Source: Chromobacterium haemolyticum DSM 19808
Lineage (GTDB): Bacteria; Pseudomonadota; Gammaproteobacteria; Burkholderiales; Chromobacteriaceae
Direction of reading: 5' to 3'
Length of the DNA: 64,000 nucleotides
Assembly: GCF_000711885.1 (NCBI RefSeq)
Contig: NZ_JONK01000001.1
Location: forward strand, 248,001-312,000
Shown: piece after piece, positions 52,926 through 60,151 of the stretch
Numbering within the stretch: the first letter of the stretch is position 1
How the letters are laid out: every line of letters begins with the position of its first letter
Translations under genes and position numbers: made by a program
The notes under the pieces: model-generated
Told to the model about the DNA's origin: nothing
The model's database searches: none
The model's input: only the letters and a program-made list of their open reading frames with translations

Positions 52926-53546
52926 CTATTGGCGTTCCAGCTTGGCGATTTCCGATTTCAGCGCGTCCAGTTCCTTGCGCAGTTGCGGCTGAGCGTCCAA
53001 TTGCTGGCGGGCGTAGGAGGCCAGCGTTTTCATGTGGGCCAGGTCGCCGCTGGCGATGGCGCTTTGAATCGGCACGCCGTACAGCGCATTGATGGGCGGG
53101 TTGGGAAGAATCACCGGTCCGGGTCCCAGCGGCAACGGGAAATAGCGCGATTTCAGTTCCGGGTTGAGTTTGGCCGGCGCGTTTTCCACTTCCACCCACG
53201 CGGAACCGTTCAGATAGCTGTAATTGGCCACGCCCTGTTTCCAGTCCTGGCTCAGAACCAAGTGCAGTTTGAAGTTGACCGTGTTGCCGCTGTGGCCTTG
53301 GGCGGTGATCAGAATGCGGCCTTCGCTGGGCGGCATCACCGTCAGGTAGGTGTAGTCGCCGTGAACGTGGGAGTGAACGTCCAGCGGCGGATTGGTGGCC
53401 TGGGTGATGTGGGCGTCGCCGGTCACGGCGCTGCGCGGCGGCGCGACCAGCAGGTTCAGCGTAAGCCGTTGCGCGCCTTCCATGCCGGTGCCGATGAGGT
53501 AGCTGACGGGAAACAAGCCGATATCGGTTTGTGCGGTGTCTGACAT
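52926..53546 (-). CDS. DUF1842/DUF1843-like protein with GDL motif
   Basis: A 206-residue soluble protein with the same plan as its downstream paralogue. The beta-rich DUF1842-like part (LTLNLLVAPPRSAVTGDAHI, residues 28-47) is followed by a proline-rich joint (PLPLGPGPVILPNPP). The DUF1843 tail is LYGVPIQSAIASGDLAHMKT, then ELDALKSEIAKLERQ. GDL is intact. GGAGG lies seven bases before the ATG, the strongest ribosome binding site in the cluster. No signal peptide is present. It is a probable substrate or partner of the nearby radical SAM/SPASM enzyme. Confidence 0.83.
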   Translation of the reverse strand: MSDTAQTDIGLFPVSYLIGTGMEGAQRLTLNLLVAPPRSAVTGDAHITQATNPPLDVHSHVHGDYTYLTVMPPSEGRILITAQGHSGNTVNFKLHLVLSQDWKQGVANYSYLNGSAWVEVENAPAKLNPELKSRYFPLPLGPGPVILPNPPINALYGVPIQSAIASGDLAHMKTLASYARQQLDAQPQLRKELDALKSEIAKLERQ

Positions 53547-53598
53547 AAAACCTCCGGAGAGTTAGGTGATGTTCCTGCCGGGCGAGCCGAGCGGGCTC

Positions 53599-53622
53599 GC
53601 TGGATCGCGAGAGTGTTCTTAG
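53599..53622. repeat. Right-end remnant of the dispersed element, copy K
   Basis: GGATCGCGAGAGTG then TTCTTAG is a type-A right end without a matching left end. Its CTTAG supplies the TAA stop of the 62-residue DUF1843 gene (53619-53621). Confidence 0.6.
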
Positions 53623-53807
53623 CGTCGTTCCAGGCGGGAGATTTCCTGCTTCAACTGATCGACGGCGGCGTGCAGATCGCCGTATTGGCGCAAGTGTTGT
53701 TCGCCTTGTTCCAGCAGGGTTTTCATCTGCGCCAGATTGCCTTCCGCAATCGCTTGGTGGATGGCGACGCCGTAAGGCAAGACTTGATGCGTGGGAAGAT
53801 GGCTCAT
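53619..53807 (-). CDS. Small stand-alone DUF1843 protein (62 residues)
   Basis: A 62-residue protein consisting of the tail domain only: VLPYGVAIHQAIAEGNLAQM, then KTLLEQGEQHLRQYGDLHAA and VDQLKQEISRLERR. It aligns without gaps to the C-termini of the two 200-residue paralogues downstream, with GNL at the first motif position and a further YGDL. Its size suits a modified-peptide precursor. The ribosome binding site is modest, with AGGA about 14 bases upstream. Start 53807 is chosen over a 20-residue extension lying in repeat sequence. Confidence 0.8.
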   Translation of the reverse strand: MSHLPTHQVLPYGVAIHQAIAEGNLAQMKTLLEQGEQHLRQYGDLHAAVDQLKQEISRLERR

Positions 53808-53821
53808 GAGTCGACCTGTTC

Positions 53822-53973
53822 CTTGAGAACCTGTTTGCGATCTGCTGCGCGTTGTGAGACACGACACGGTGAGTGCCGCTTCGAAATGTTCATGTGCCGT
53901 ATGTGCATTCCGCTTTCTCAGCCGTTTTCGCCATGTCTCGCTTTTGCTAGCGGGATCGTAAACACGTTCTTAG
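53822..53973. repeat. Dispersed type-A repeat element, copy L
   Basis: Complete, ~152 bp, from CTTGAGAACCTGTTTGCGATC to GGATCGTAAACACG then TTCTTAG. The core includes TTCGAAATGTTCATGTGCC and CGCTTTCTCAGCCG. It lies immediately upstream of the small DUF1843 gene, so it may contain or interrupt its promoter. Confidence 0.88.
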
Positions 53974-54168
53974 CGCTGATTAACGAGATGACGGGCGGAT
54001 GAGAGCGGGCCGCCCGCAAAGGGCTGCCGGACAAAGCCCGGCAGTGTTTATCGGTGTAGCAGTTGGGGGCGGCGGCAAACTGAACTTAAGGTCAGTTTTT
54101 ATGAAGAACAAATACTTAAGTGGAAGTACCGAGCCGCGCGAACGCAGCCCGGAGCAAGGAAGAGAGGC
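53974..54168. other. Gene-poor stretch with a palindrome
   Basis: About 195 bases between copy L and the AstE-like gene. It contains AAACTGA-A-CTTAAG-G-TCAGTTTTT (54077-54100), an operator- or terminator-like palindrome, and a GC hairpin CTGCCGG...CCCGGCAG near 54024-54045 that may end the AstE-like transcript. A 23-codon ORF at 54101-54172 has no supporting signal. Confidence 0.4.
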
Positions 54169-55119
54169 TTAAAACCGGTTGGAGGGGCGAGCCAGATAGA
54201 ACCACTCCTGGCCGCTGGGCGATTGAGGGTTGGGGAAGACGATGCGACCGTCGTCTATGGCCGTCACCGGGCTGCCGTCGGCGCGCCAGCCGATGAGTTC
54301 GCCTCTGCGCACTGGATCGAAGCTGGTCCAGTCGCGGGCGAAGCGGTCGCCATCGTCAAGTTTGTCCACCACTTCATACAGGCTCAGCGCTTCCAGAGGA
54401 GCCGGCGTGGGGGGCGGCGCGTCCATCATGCCCAGATGGGCCAGCGTATTGACGATGGCCTGGTAGGCGACATCCGGCGCGGCGGGGTCGTCGTGTTGGC
54501 CGCATTCCAGCGTCAGCGCCCAGCCGCCTTGTTGACGCATGTATTCGGTGGTGCCCACGCCGTATCGGGCATCGCCGCCGGCCGTCTTGCCGCGGCGGCT
54601 CACGCCCAGGGCGTAAGTGGACAGCCAGCCGTCCACTGCGCGGGCGACGCCCAGCCGCTGCGCCAGAGCCTCTTCCCGCGCGGCCAGGGCGAAGGGTTCG
54701 AGCTCGCCGGCGTTGTCGCGCGGGCCGAGGAAGACGAAAGGCCGGCCGGGGGACTGGAAGGAATGCAGGTCCAGCAAAACCTCATGTTCCGACAGCAAGG
54801 GGCACAGCCAGTTGGCGACGTGATCTTCGAAGTCGCCCGGCGCGTTGCTGGGCGCGAGATTGCGGTTCAGGTTGCGTTCGCCGCCGCGCTGGCCCAGCTG
54901 GAAAGCCAGCGGATTGACCACCGGAACCAGAGTCAGCCGGCCGGCGCGGAGCGCCAGCGCGCCTTGTTCCAGTTCGGCCATCACGCGACGGATGGCCAGC
55001 GCGCCGCAAACCTCGTTGCCGTGCACGGCGCCGGTGACGATCAGGCGCGGGCCGGCCCGCAAACTCTGGTAACGGTGGCTGGCGAAATGGGTGGGCCAGG
55101 CCGGGTTTATTTGAGCCAT
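54169..55119 (-). CDS. AstE/aspartoacylase-like zinc amidohydrolase (M14 family)
   Basis: A 316-residue cytoplasmic metalloenzyme of the succinylglutamate desuccinylase/aspartoacylase group. The zinc ligands H33 and E36 are in VTGAVHGNEVCGA, H119 is in LLDLHSFQ, and the general-base glutamate is in LTLECGQHD. Such enzymes remove acyl groups from amino acids; a peptide-amidase role on murein fragments is also known in M14 relatives. The start overlaps the end of the upstream peptide-binding protein gene by 13 bases, so the two are coupled. Confidence 0.85.
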   Translation of the reverse strand: MAQINPAWPTHFASHRYQSLRAGPRLIVTGAVHGNEVCGALAIRRVMAELEQGALALRAGRLTLVPVVNPLAFQLGQRGGERNLNRNLAPSNAPGDFEDHVANWLCPLLSEHEVLLDLHSFQSPGRPFVFLGPRDNAGELEPFALAAREEALAQRLGVARAVDGWLSTYALGVSRRGKTAGGDARYGVGTTEYMRQQGGWALTLECGQHDDPAAPDVAYQAIVNTLAHLGMMDAPPPTPAPLEALSLYEVVDKLDDGDRFARDWTSFDPVRRGELIGWRADGSPVTAIDDGRIVFPNPQSPSGQEWFYLARPSNRF

Positions 55120-56687
55120 ACGTCCTCGAAGTCAAAAGAGCCATTGGGATTCATCACGAAACCCTGCACATTGTTGCGCATCGGAATGTAAATGCGCGAA
55201 TGGGCCATGGTGATCCAGGGGCGTTCGTATTTGAAAATTTCCTGGGCTTTCAAATAATACTGAGTGCGTTGCTTCTGCTCGGTGGCTTGCCGGCCGAGCA
55301 GCAGCAGCTTATCGAACTCCTGATTGCAGAAGCGCTGACCGCCCTTGCTGACGCTGCAGGACAGGGCGTTCCAGAGGAAGTCGTCAGGGTCGCCGGAGTT
55401 GCTGGTCAGGCCCGACATATAGACATCGTGTTCGCCGGCGGCGGCGCGTTTCAGGTACTCGCCCCATTCGTAGGACCGAATATTGGCCTTGACGCCTATC
55501 TTGGCCCAGTCTTGCTGGATCATCTGCGCCATCAGTTTGCCGTTGGGGTTGGTGGGCCGCTGTACCGGCAGCGCCCATAAATCCAGGGTGAAGCCGTTGG
55601 GGTAGCCGGCTTGGGCCAGCAGCGCCTTGGCCTTGGCCGGGTTGTATTCATTACGGGTTTTGGGGTTCCAGCTCCAGGTGGACGGCGGATAGGGGTTGAC
55701 CGCCTGAGTGGCGCCGCCCTTGGGGAACATCGCTTTGAACAGGGCGTCGCGGTTGATGGCGATGTCCAGCGCCACGCGCACTTCGCGTTTGGCGAACTGC
55801 GGCCGTTTCAGATTGTAGGCCAGGTAGGAAATATTGCTGGCGCCGGTGGCGGCGATCTTGATGTTCTTGTCGGTGTTCAAGGTGTCCAGATCGGACTCGC
55901 GCACCGCCGCGGCCACTTGGCATTCGCCCGCCTTTAGCTTCTGGATGCGTACTTGCGGGTCAGTGACGATGGCGAAGATCAGGTTGCGGGTTTTTTGCGG
56001 CGCGCCCCAGTATTGAGGATTGGCCTCATAGCGCACGGTTGAATCCTTGGCGTAGCTCTTGAAGCGGTAGGGGCCGGTGCCGATGGGCAGCAGGTTGATC
56101 TGCGCGGGCTTGCCGGCCTGCAGCAGCTGCTGGGCGTATTCAGCCGACTGCATGCCGGCGAAGCCCATCGCGAAGAACGTCAGGAAGGTGGCGTTGCGCT
56201 CCTTCAGCCGGATCTTGACGGTGTGAGGATCCAGCTTTTGCACCGAGTCTATCAGTTTGACGAGGCCGTAGCCGTCCGGGCCGGTCAGCGGGGTCTTGAA
56301 CGCCTGATTGAACGGCAGGTCCGGCCGGATCCAACGGTTGACGGTGAAAACCACGTCGTCGGCGGAGAAGTCGCGGCTGGGCTTGAAATACTCGGTGTGA
56401 TGGAATTTGACGCCACGGCGCAGTTTGAAGGTGTATTCCAGCCCGTCCGCCGACACGCTCCAGCTTTCCGCCAGACCTGGGCGCAGCGCCACGCCGCCGC
56501 GCTTGAATTCGGTCAGCCCCTGGAAGACGGGCTTGACGATGTTGTAAGTGGAGGCGGTGTCCCACATCGCGGGGTCGAAACCTTCCGGCGAGGCTTCCGC
56601 GCAAAAGACCAGCGGCTTGGCCGCCAGCGCGGCGGCAGGCAAGGCGCCGACCAGCAACAGGGAAAGGGAGAGGATCGATTTTGTCAT
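55107..56687 (-). CDS. Peptide ABC transporter substrate-binding protein (family 5, DppA/DdpA-like)
   Basis: A 526-residue periplasmic binding protein. Signal peptide 1-22 (SILSLSLLLVGALPAAALA). Then PLVFCAEASPEGFDPAMWDT is the family 5 start, and LRRGVKFHHTEYF with DDVVFTVNRW is the standard SBP-bac-5 block. Two cysteines (ALSCSVSKGGQRFCNQEF) match the DppA disulphide loop. AGGAT precedes the ATG. No permease or ATPase gene is adjacent. It is divergent from a D-amino-acid dehydrogenase-like and VanX-type pair, so D-peptide uptake is a reasonable guess. Confidence 0.9.
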   Translation of the reverse strand: MTKSILSLSLLLVGALPAAALAAKPLVFCAEASPEGFDPAMWDTASTYNIVKPVFQGLTEFKRGGVALRPGLAESWSVSADGLEYTFKLRRGVKFHHTEYFKPSRDFSADDVVFTVNRWIRPDLPFNQAFKTPLTGPDGYGLVKLIDSVQKLDPHTVKIRLKERNATFLTFFAMGFAGMQSAEYAQQLLQAGKPAQINLLPIGTGPYRFKSYAKDSTVRYEANPQYWGAPQKTRNLIFAIVTDPQVRIQKLKAGECQVAAAVRESDLDTLNTDKNIKIAATGASNISYLAYNLKRPQFAKREVRVALDIAINRDALFKAMFPKGGATQAVNPYPPSTWSWNPKTRNEYNPAKAKALLAQAGYPNGFTLDLWALPVQRPTNPNGKLMAQMIQQDWAKIGVKANIRSYEWGEYLKRAAAGEHDVYMSGLTSNSGDPDDFLWNALSCSVSKGGQRFCNQEFDKLLLLGRQATEQKQRTQYYLKAQEIFKYERPWITMAHSRIYIPMRNNVQGFVMNPNGSFDFEDVWLK

Positions 56688-56820
56688 TTACGCTATCCTG
56701 AATTCTTGTTCGCGGCATGCGAATTGTCCGTCATCTACCGCTGTCGGTCCAAGACCATGGCAATTGGTTCCCGGCGCGGGCCGGCTTCGCGGTTTCGACG
56801 GACTTTGCGAGGGGGCGGTG

Positions 56821-58044
56821 ATGGGGGGATCGAGAGTGCTTGTCGTGGGCGCCGGCGTAATTGGCCTGTGCAGCGCATGGCGGCTGGCGCGGGCGGGCTG
56901 GCCGGTCACGGTGTTGGAGCGGCGAGGCGAGGCGGCGGCCGGCGCCAGCCACGCCAACGGCGGCCAGCTAAGCTATAGCTATGTCGCGCCGCTGGCCGAT
57001 GCGGGCGTGCCGGCCAAGGCGCTGGCCTGGCTGTTGAGCGCGGATGCGCCTATGCGTTTGCGTCTAAGCTGGGACGCGGCCCAATGGCAGTGGTTGTGGC
57101 GCTTTTATCGCGCTTGCAACCGTAAAGCCAATCGCGCCGGCAGCGCTCAGTTGTGGCGTTTGGCGCAAGAAAGCCGCGTGTTGCTTGAAGGGCTGCGCGA
57201 GGAGGGGTTGGGCGGTTTTGCCTGGCGGCGCAACGGCAAGCTGGTGCTGTACCGCAGCGCGGCGGCGCTGGAGCATGCGCGTCAAGGCGTGGCGGCGATG
57301 AGCGAGCTGGGTGCGTGCCAGCAACTGCTGGATACGGATGCTTGCCATGATTTGGAGCCGGCCTTGGCCGGACTAAGCGGGCCGATAGCCGGCGGCGTGC
57401 ATACCCCTGACGAGGAAGTGGCGGATTGTCGGTTGTTCTGCCTTGCTATGCAGCGGCGGATGCTTGAGGAAGGCCTGGATGTCGAGTTCCGGTTTGGCCA
57501 GGAAGTTAGCGGTTTCGAAATGGCTCAGGGGCGAGTGCGGCAAGTCTTGCTGTCCGATGAGGCCTTGCCCTGCCGGCATCTGGTGCTGGCCGCCGGCGTC
57601 GGCGGCGCGGCGTTGGCGCGCAAGCTGGGCCTGCGGCTGCCGCTCTATCCGCTGAAGGGTTACAGCCTGGACATGCCCGCGGGGGAGTGTTTGCCGGTTC
57701 TAAGCGTCACAGATTTCGAGCGCAAGACCTTGTACGCGCCCATAGACGGGCGTCTGCGGGTTGCGGCGGCGGCGGATCTGGTTGGCTACGACGAAAGCCC
57801 GGATCCGCGGCGCGTGGCCGGCTTGCGTCGGCAAGTGAAGCGCGATTGGCCGCGGGCGGGCTGTTTGGAACAGGCTACGGAATGGGCCGGCTTGAGGCCG
57901 GCCACGCCGGACGGGGTGCCCATGATAGGGCGCGCGCCTGGCGGGCCGGCTAATCTCTGGCTGAATCTCGGACACGGCGCCTTGGGCTTTACCTTGGCCC
58001 TGGGCAGCGCCGAGCGGCTGGCGCGGGAGATGGCTGGAGGATGA
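56821..58044 (+). CDS. D-amino-acid dehydrogenase-like FAD oxidoreductase
   Basis: A 407-residue DadA-type flavoprotein. The FAD fold is RVLVVGAGVIGLCSAWRLARAG. The family block GASHANGGQLSYSYVAPLAD near residue 40 is the DadA signature. The C-terminal GLRPATPDGVPMIGRAPG and LNLGHGALGFTLALGSA are conserved. It oxidises D-amino acids and feeds electrons to the respiratory chain. The ATG at 56821 with GAGGGGGC upstream is chosen over a 91-residue extension that overlaps the divergent gene. The VanX-type gene begins directly at its stop. Confidence 0.87.
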   Translation: MGGSRVLVVGAGVIGLCSAWRLARAGWPVTVLERRGEAAAGASHANGGQLSYSYVAPLADAGVPAKALAWLLSADAPMRLRLSWDAAQWQWLWRFYRACNRKANRAGSAQLWRLAQESRVLLEGLREEGLGGFAWRRNGKLVLYRSAAALEHARQGVAAMSELGACQQLLDTDACHDLEPALAGLSGPIAGGVHTPDEEVADCRLFCLAMQRRMLEEGLDVEFRFGQEVSGFEMAQGRVRQVLLSDEALPCRHLVLAAGVGGAALARKLGLRLPLYPLKGYSLDMPAGECLPVLSVTDFERKTLYAPIDGRLRVAAAADLVGYDESPDPRRVAGLRRQVKRDWPRAGCLEQATEWAGLRPATPDGVPMIGRAPGGPANLWLNLGHGALGFTLALGSAERLAREMAGG

Positions 58045-58677
58045 ATGAAGGGGAGTGCGAAGAGAATGAAAGCGGTCATCGCCATGGAGGAGTTGGCGGC
58101 GCATCCGGAGTACCTGTCGATTGCGGATATCGACGGGGTAAGACTGGACCTGCGCTATGCCTGCGCCAATAATTTTGTGGGACGGAATCTTTACGGCGAC
58201 GCGGCGCCGGCGCTGTTGCATCGCCGCGCCGCCGAGCGCCTGGCCATGGCCGCGCGCGAGTTGCGCAGGCAACGGCCGGGTTTCCATTTGCGGGTTTTCG
58301 ACGCGCTGAGGCCGGGGAGGGTGCAGCGAGTGTTGTGGGACATCGTCAAGGACACGCCGCAACGCATCTACGTAGCCGACCCCGCGCGCGGCTCGATTCA
58401 CAGCTTCGGCATGGCTGTGGACCTAAGCGTGGAGGATGACGGCGGGCGTGAACTGAACATGGGCACCGGCTTTGACGACTTCACCGAGCTGGCGCAGCCG
58501 CAGCGCGAGCCGGAGTTGCGGCGGACGGGAAGGCTGAGCGAGGCGCAATTGGCCAATCGCTTGCTGTTGCGCCATTGCATGAGCCAAGCCGGTTTCAGCG
58601 GCATCGCCACCGAGTGGTGGCACTTCGAGGCGGCGGATCGGGATTGGGTACGCGCTCATATGCTGTTGATCGAATAA
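58045..58677 (+). CDS. ddpX: D-alanyl-D-alanine dipeptidase, VanX/DdpX type
   Basis: A 210-residue zinc dipeptidase of the M15D group. The zinc ligands are H119 and D126 in SIHSFGMAVDLS and H193 in EWWHFE, with catalytic E190. The transition-state arginine lies in FDALRPGR. It cleaves D-Ala-D-Ala. No VanA, VanH or VanRS genes are near, so it is not vancomycin resistance but nutrient use, as in E. coli ddpX. GGAGG lies five bases before the ATG. It is contiguous with the D-amino-acid dehydrogenase-like gene. Confidence 0.9.
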   Translation: MKGSAKRMKAVIAMEELAAHPEYLSIADIDGVRLDLRYACANNFVGRNLYGDAAPALLHRRAAERLAMAARELRRQRPGFHLRVFDALRPGRVQRVLWDIVKDTPQRIYVADPARGSIHSFGMAVDLSVEDDGGRELNMGTGFDDFTELAQPQREPELRRTGRLSEAQLANRLLLRHCMSQAGFSGIATEWWHFEAADRDWVRAHMLLIE

Positions 58678-58808
58678 TTAAGTGGATGCTGGCCTGCCTA
58701 ATGCCGCCGGGCCGGCGGCTTTATGCCCGGCAGGCATTTAGCAAACGGCGGGTTTTCAGGCAATATGAGCGCTGGCTTTATCTTTGAAGCACCCGTAGAG
58801 ACTCTTCA

Positions 58809-59996
58809 ATGGCATCCGACAATACCGAACAAGCCTGTTGGCACCCGGAAACACTGGCAATCCGCGGCGGTCGCGAAATCAGCGAATATCGCGAACATAG
58901 CCAAAGCCTGCATCTGACTTCCAGCTTCACCTACGATTCGGCGGAACAGGCCGCGGCCATGTTTCTGGGCGAGCTGGACGGCTATACCTACTCCCGCTTC
59001 ACCAATCCCACTGTCGCCGCCTTTCAGCAGCGCTTGGCGCTGATGGAGGGGGGCGAGCGCGCCATCGCCACCGCCACTGGCATGGCGGCTATCCAGGCCA
59101 TCATGATGAGCCTGCTCAAGGCCGGCGACCACATCTTGTCTTCGCAAAGCCTGTTTGGCTCCACCACCAATCTGTTCGCCGGCCTGCTGGCCAAGTTTGG
59201 CGTGGAAACCACCTTTGTCGACGCCACAAACCTGCAAGCCTGGCGCGATGCCGCGCGGCCCAATACCCGTTTGTTGTTTCTGGAAACGCCGTCCAATCCT
59301 TTAACGGAAATCGCCGACATCGCCGCCATCGCCCAGATTGCGCATCAGCGCGACGCCTTGCTGGTGGTGGACAACAGCTTCTGTTCTCCGGCCTTGCAGC
59401 AGCCGTTGAAACTGGGGGCGGATCTGGTGATGCATTCCGCCACCAAATATCTCGACGGGCATGGCCGGGTGATGGGCGGTGCGGTAGTGGGCAGCGATGC
59501 GTTGATCGAACAGATTTATCTGCATGTGCGTACCGCCGGCCCCACGCTGGCCCCGTTTAATGCCTGGACGCTGCTCTCCGGCATGGAAACCCTGCATTTG
59601 CGGATGGAAAAGCACAGCGCCAGCGCGCTGGAGTTGGCGCGCTGGCTGGAAGCCCAGCCGGCGGTGGAGCGGGTGTTCTATCCGGGGCTGGCCAGTCATC
59701 CGCAACACGAGCTGGCGCTTCGCCAGCAAAGCGGCGGCGGCGCGGTGGTGTCCTTCGTGGTCAAGGGCGGCAGGGAGGAGGCTTGGCGAGTGGTTGACCG
59801 GGTGCAGTTGATTTCCCGTACCGCCAATCTGGGCGACGTCAAATCCACCATCACCCATCCGGCGTCCACGACGCATGCCCGCATCACGCCGGAGGCCAGA
59901 GCCAAGGCCGGGATCGTGGAAGGCCTGTTGCGGGTGGCCGTGGGCCTGGAGCATGTCGAAGACCTGAAGCGGGATTTGGCACGCGGCCTTGACTAA
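58809..59996 (+). CDS. metZ: O-succinylhomoserine sulfhydrylase
   Basis: A 395-residue PLP enzyme of the Cys/Met metabolism family that makes homocysteine from O-succinylhomoserine and sulfide. The PLP lysine is K213 in HSATKYLDGHGRVMGG. YSRFTNPT, ATGMAAIQA and the aspartate of VVDNSF are conserved, and SRTANLGDVKSTITHPASTTH is the C-terminal family block. The protein pattern favours MetZ over MetB or MetC. The upstream leader contains an imperfect hairpin, but no SAM riboswitch was recognised. The ribosome binding site is poor. Confidence 0.9.
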   Translation: MASDNTEQACWHPETLAIRGGREISEYREHSQSLHLTSSFTYDSAEQAAAMFLGELDGYTYSRFTNPTVAAFQQRLALMEGGERAIATATGMAAIQAIMMSLLKAGDHILSSQSLFGSTTNLFAGLLAKFGVETTFVDATNLQAWRDAARPNTRLLFLETPSNPLTEIADIAAIAQIAHQRDALLVVDNSFCSPALQQPLKLGADLVMHSATKYLDGHGRVMGGAVVGSDALIEQIYLHVRTAGPTLAPFNAWTLLSGMETLHLRMEKHSASALELARWLEAQPAVERVFYPGLASHPQHELALRQQSGGGAVVSFVVKGGREEAWRVVDRVQLISRTANLGDVKSTITHPASTTHARITPEARAKAGIVEGLLRVAVGLEHVEDLKRDLARGLD

Positions 59997-60023
59997 ACGC
60001 TTTCAACATGTGTTTCATTCAAA

Positions 60024-60054
60024 CGGCAGTCTAAAATACGGACTGCCGCTTTTG
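60024..60054 (+). terminator. Intrinsic terminator of metZ
   Basis: CGGCAGTC (60024-60031) pairs with GACTGCCG (60041-60048), followed by CTTTTGTT. Confidence 0.8.
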
Positions 60055-60115
60055 TTGCCGCCCTGTTGAGTTTGGCCCGAGCGCTGTCGAGACATGTCTT
60101 GACATTCATCAAATT

Positions 60116-60141
60116 AAAACGTAAGTTTGAAACGCTTGTTC
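60116..60141 (+). promoter_or_regulatory. Candidate PsrA-type operator upstream of the TetR gene
   Basis: AAACGTAAGTTT (60117-60128) is an inverted repeat of AAAC and GTTT with a four-base spacer, like the GAAAC-N4-GTTTC sites known for PsrA. It overlaps GTTTGAAACGCTTG. A similar arrangement occurs at 63940-63962. It is inferred as an autoregulatory site. Confidence 0.5.
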
Positions 60142-60151
60142 GAAAGCTGAA

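Noticed and set aside
54101-54172. 23-codon plus-strand ORF near the DUF1843 cluster as a possible precursor peptide
   Set aside because: It has no good ribosome binding site, overlaps the end of the AstE-like gene on the other strand, and starts inside a palindrome.
58045-58677. VanX-type gene as evidence of vancomycin resistance
   Set aside because: No vanH, vanA or vanRS is present; the neighbours indicate D-amino-acid catabolism.
58678-58808. Possible SAM riboswitch upstream of metZ
   Set aside because: Only an imperfect hairpin is present, and the conserved SAM-I, SAM-II or SAH motifs were not found.
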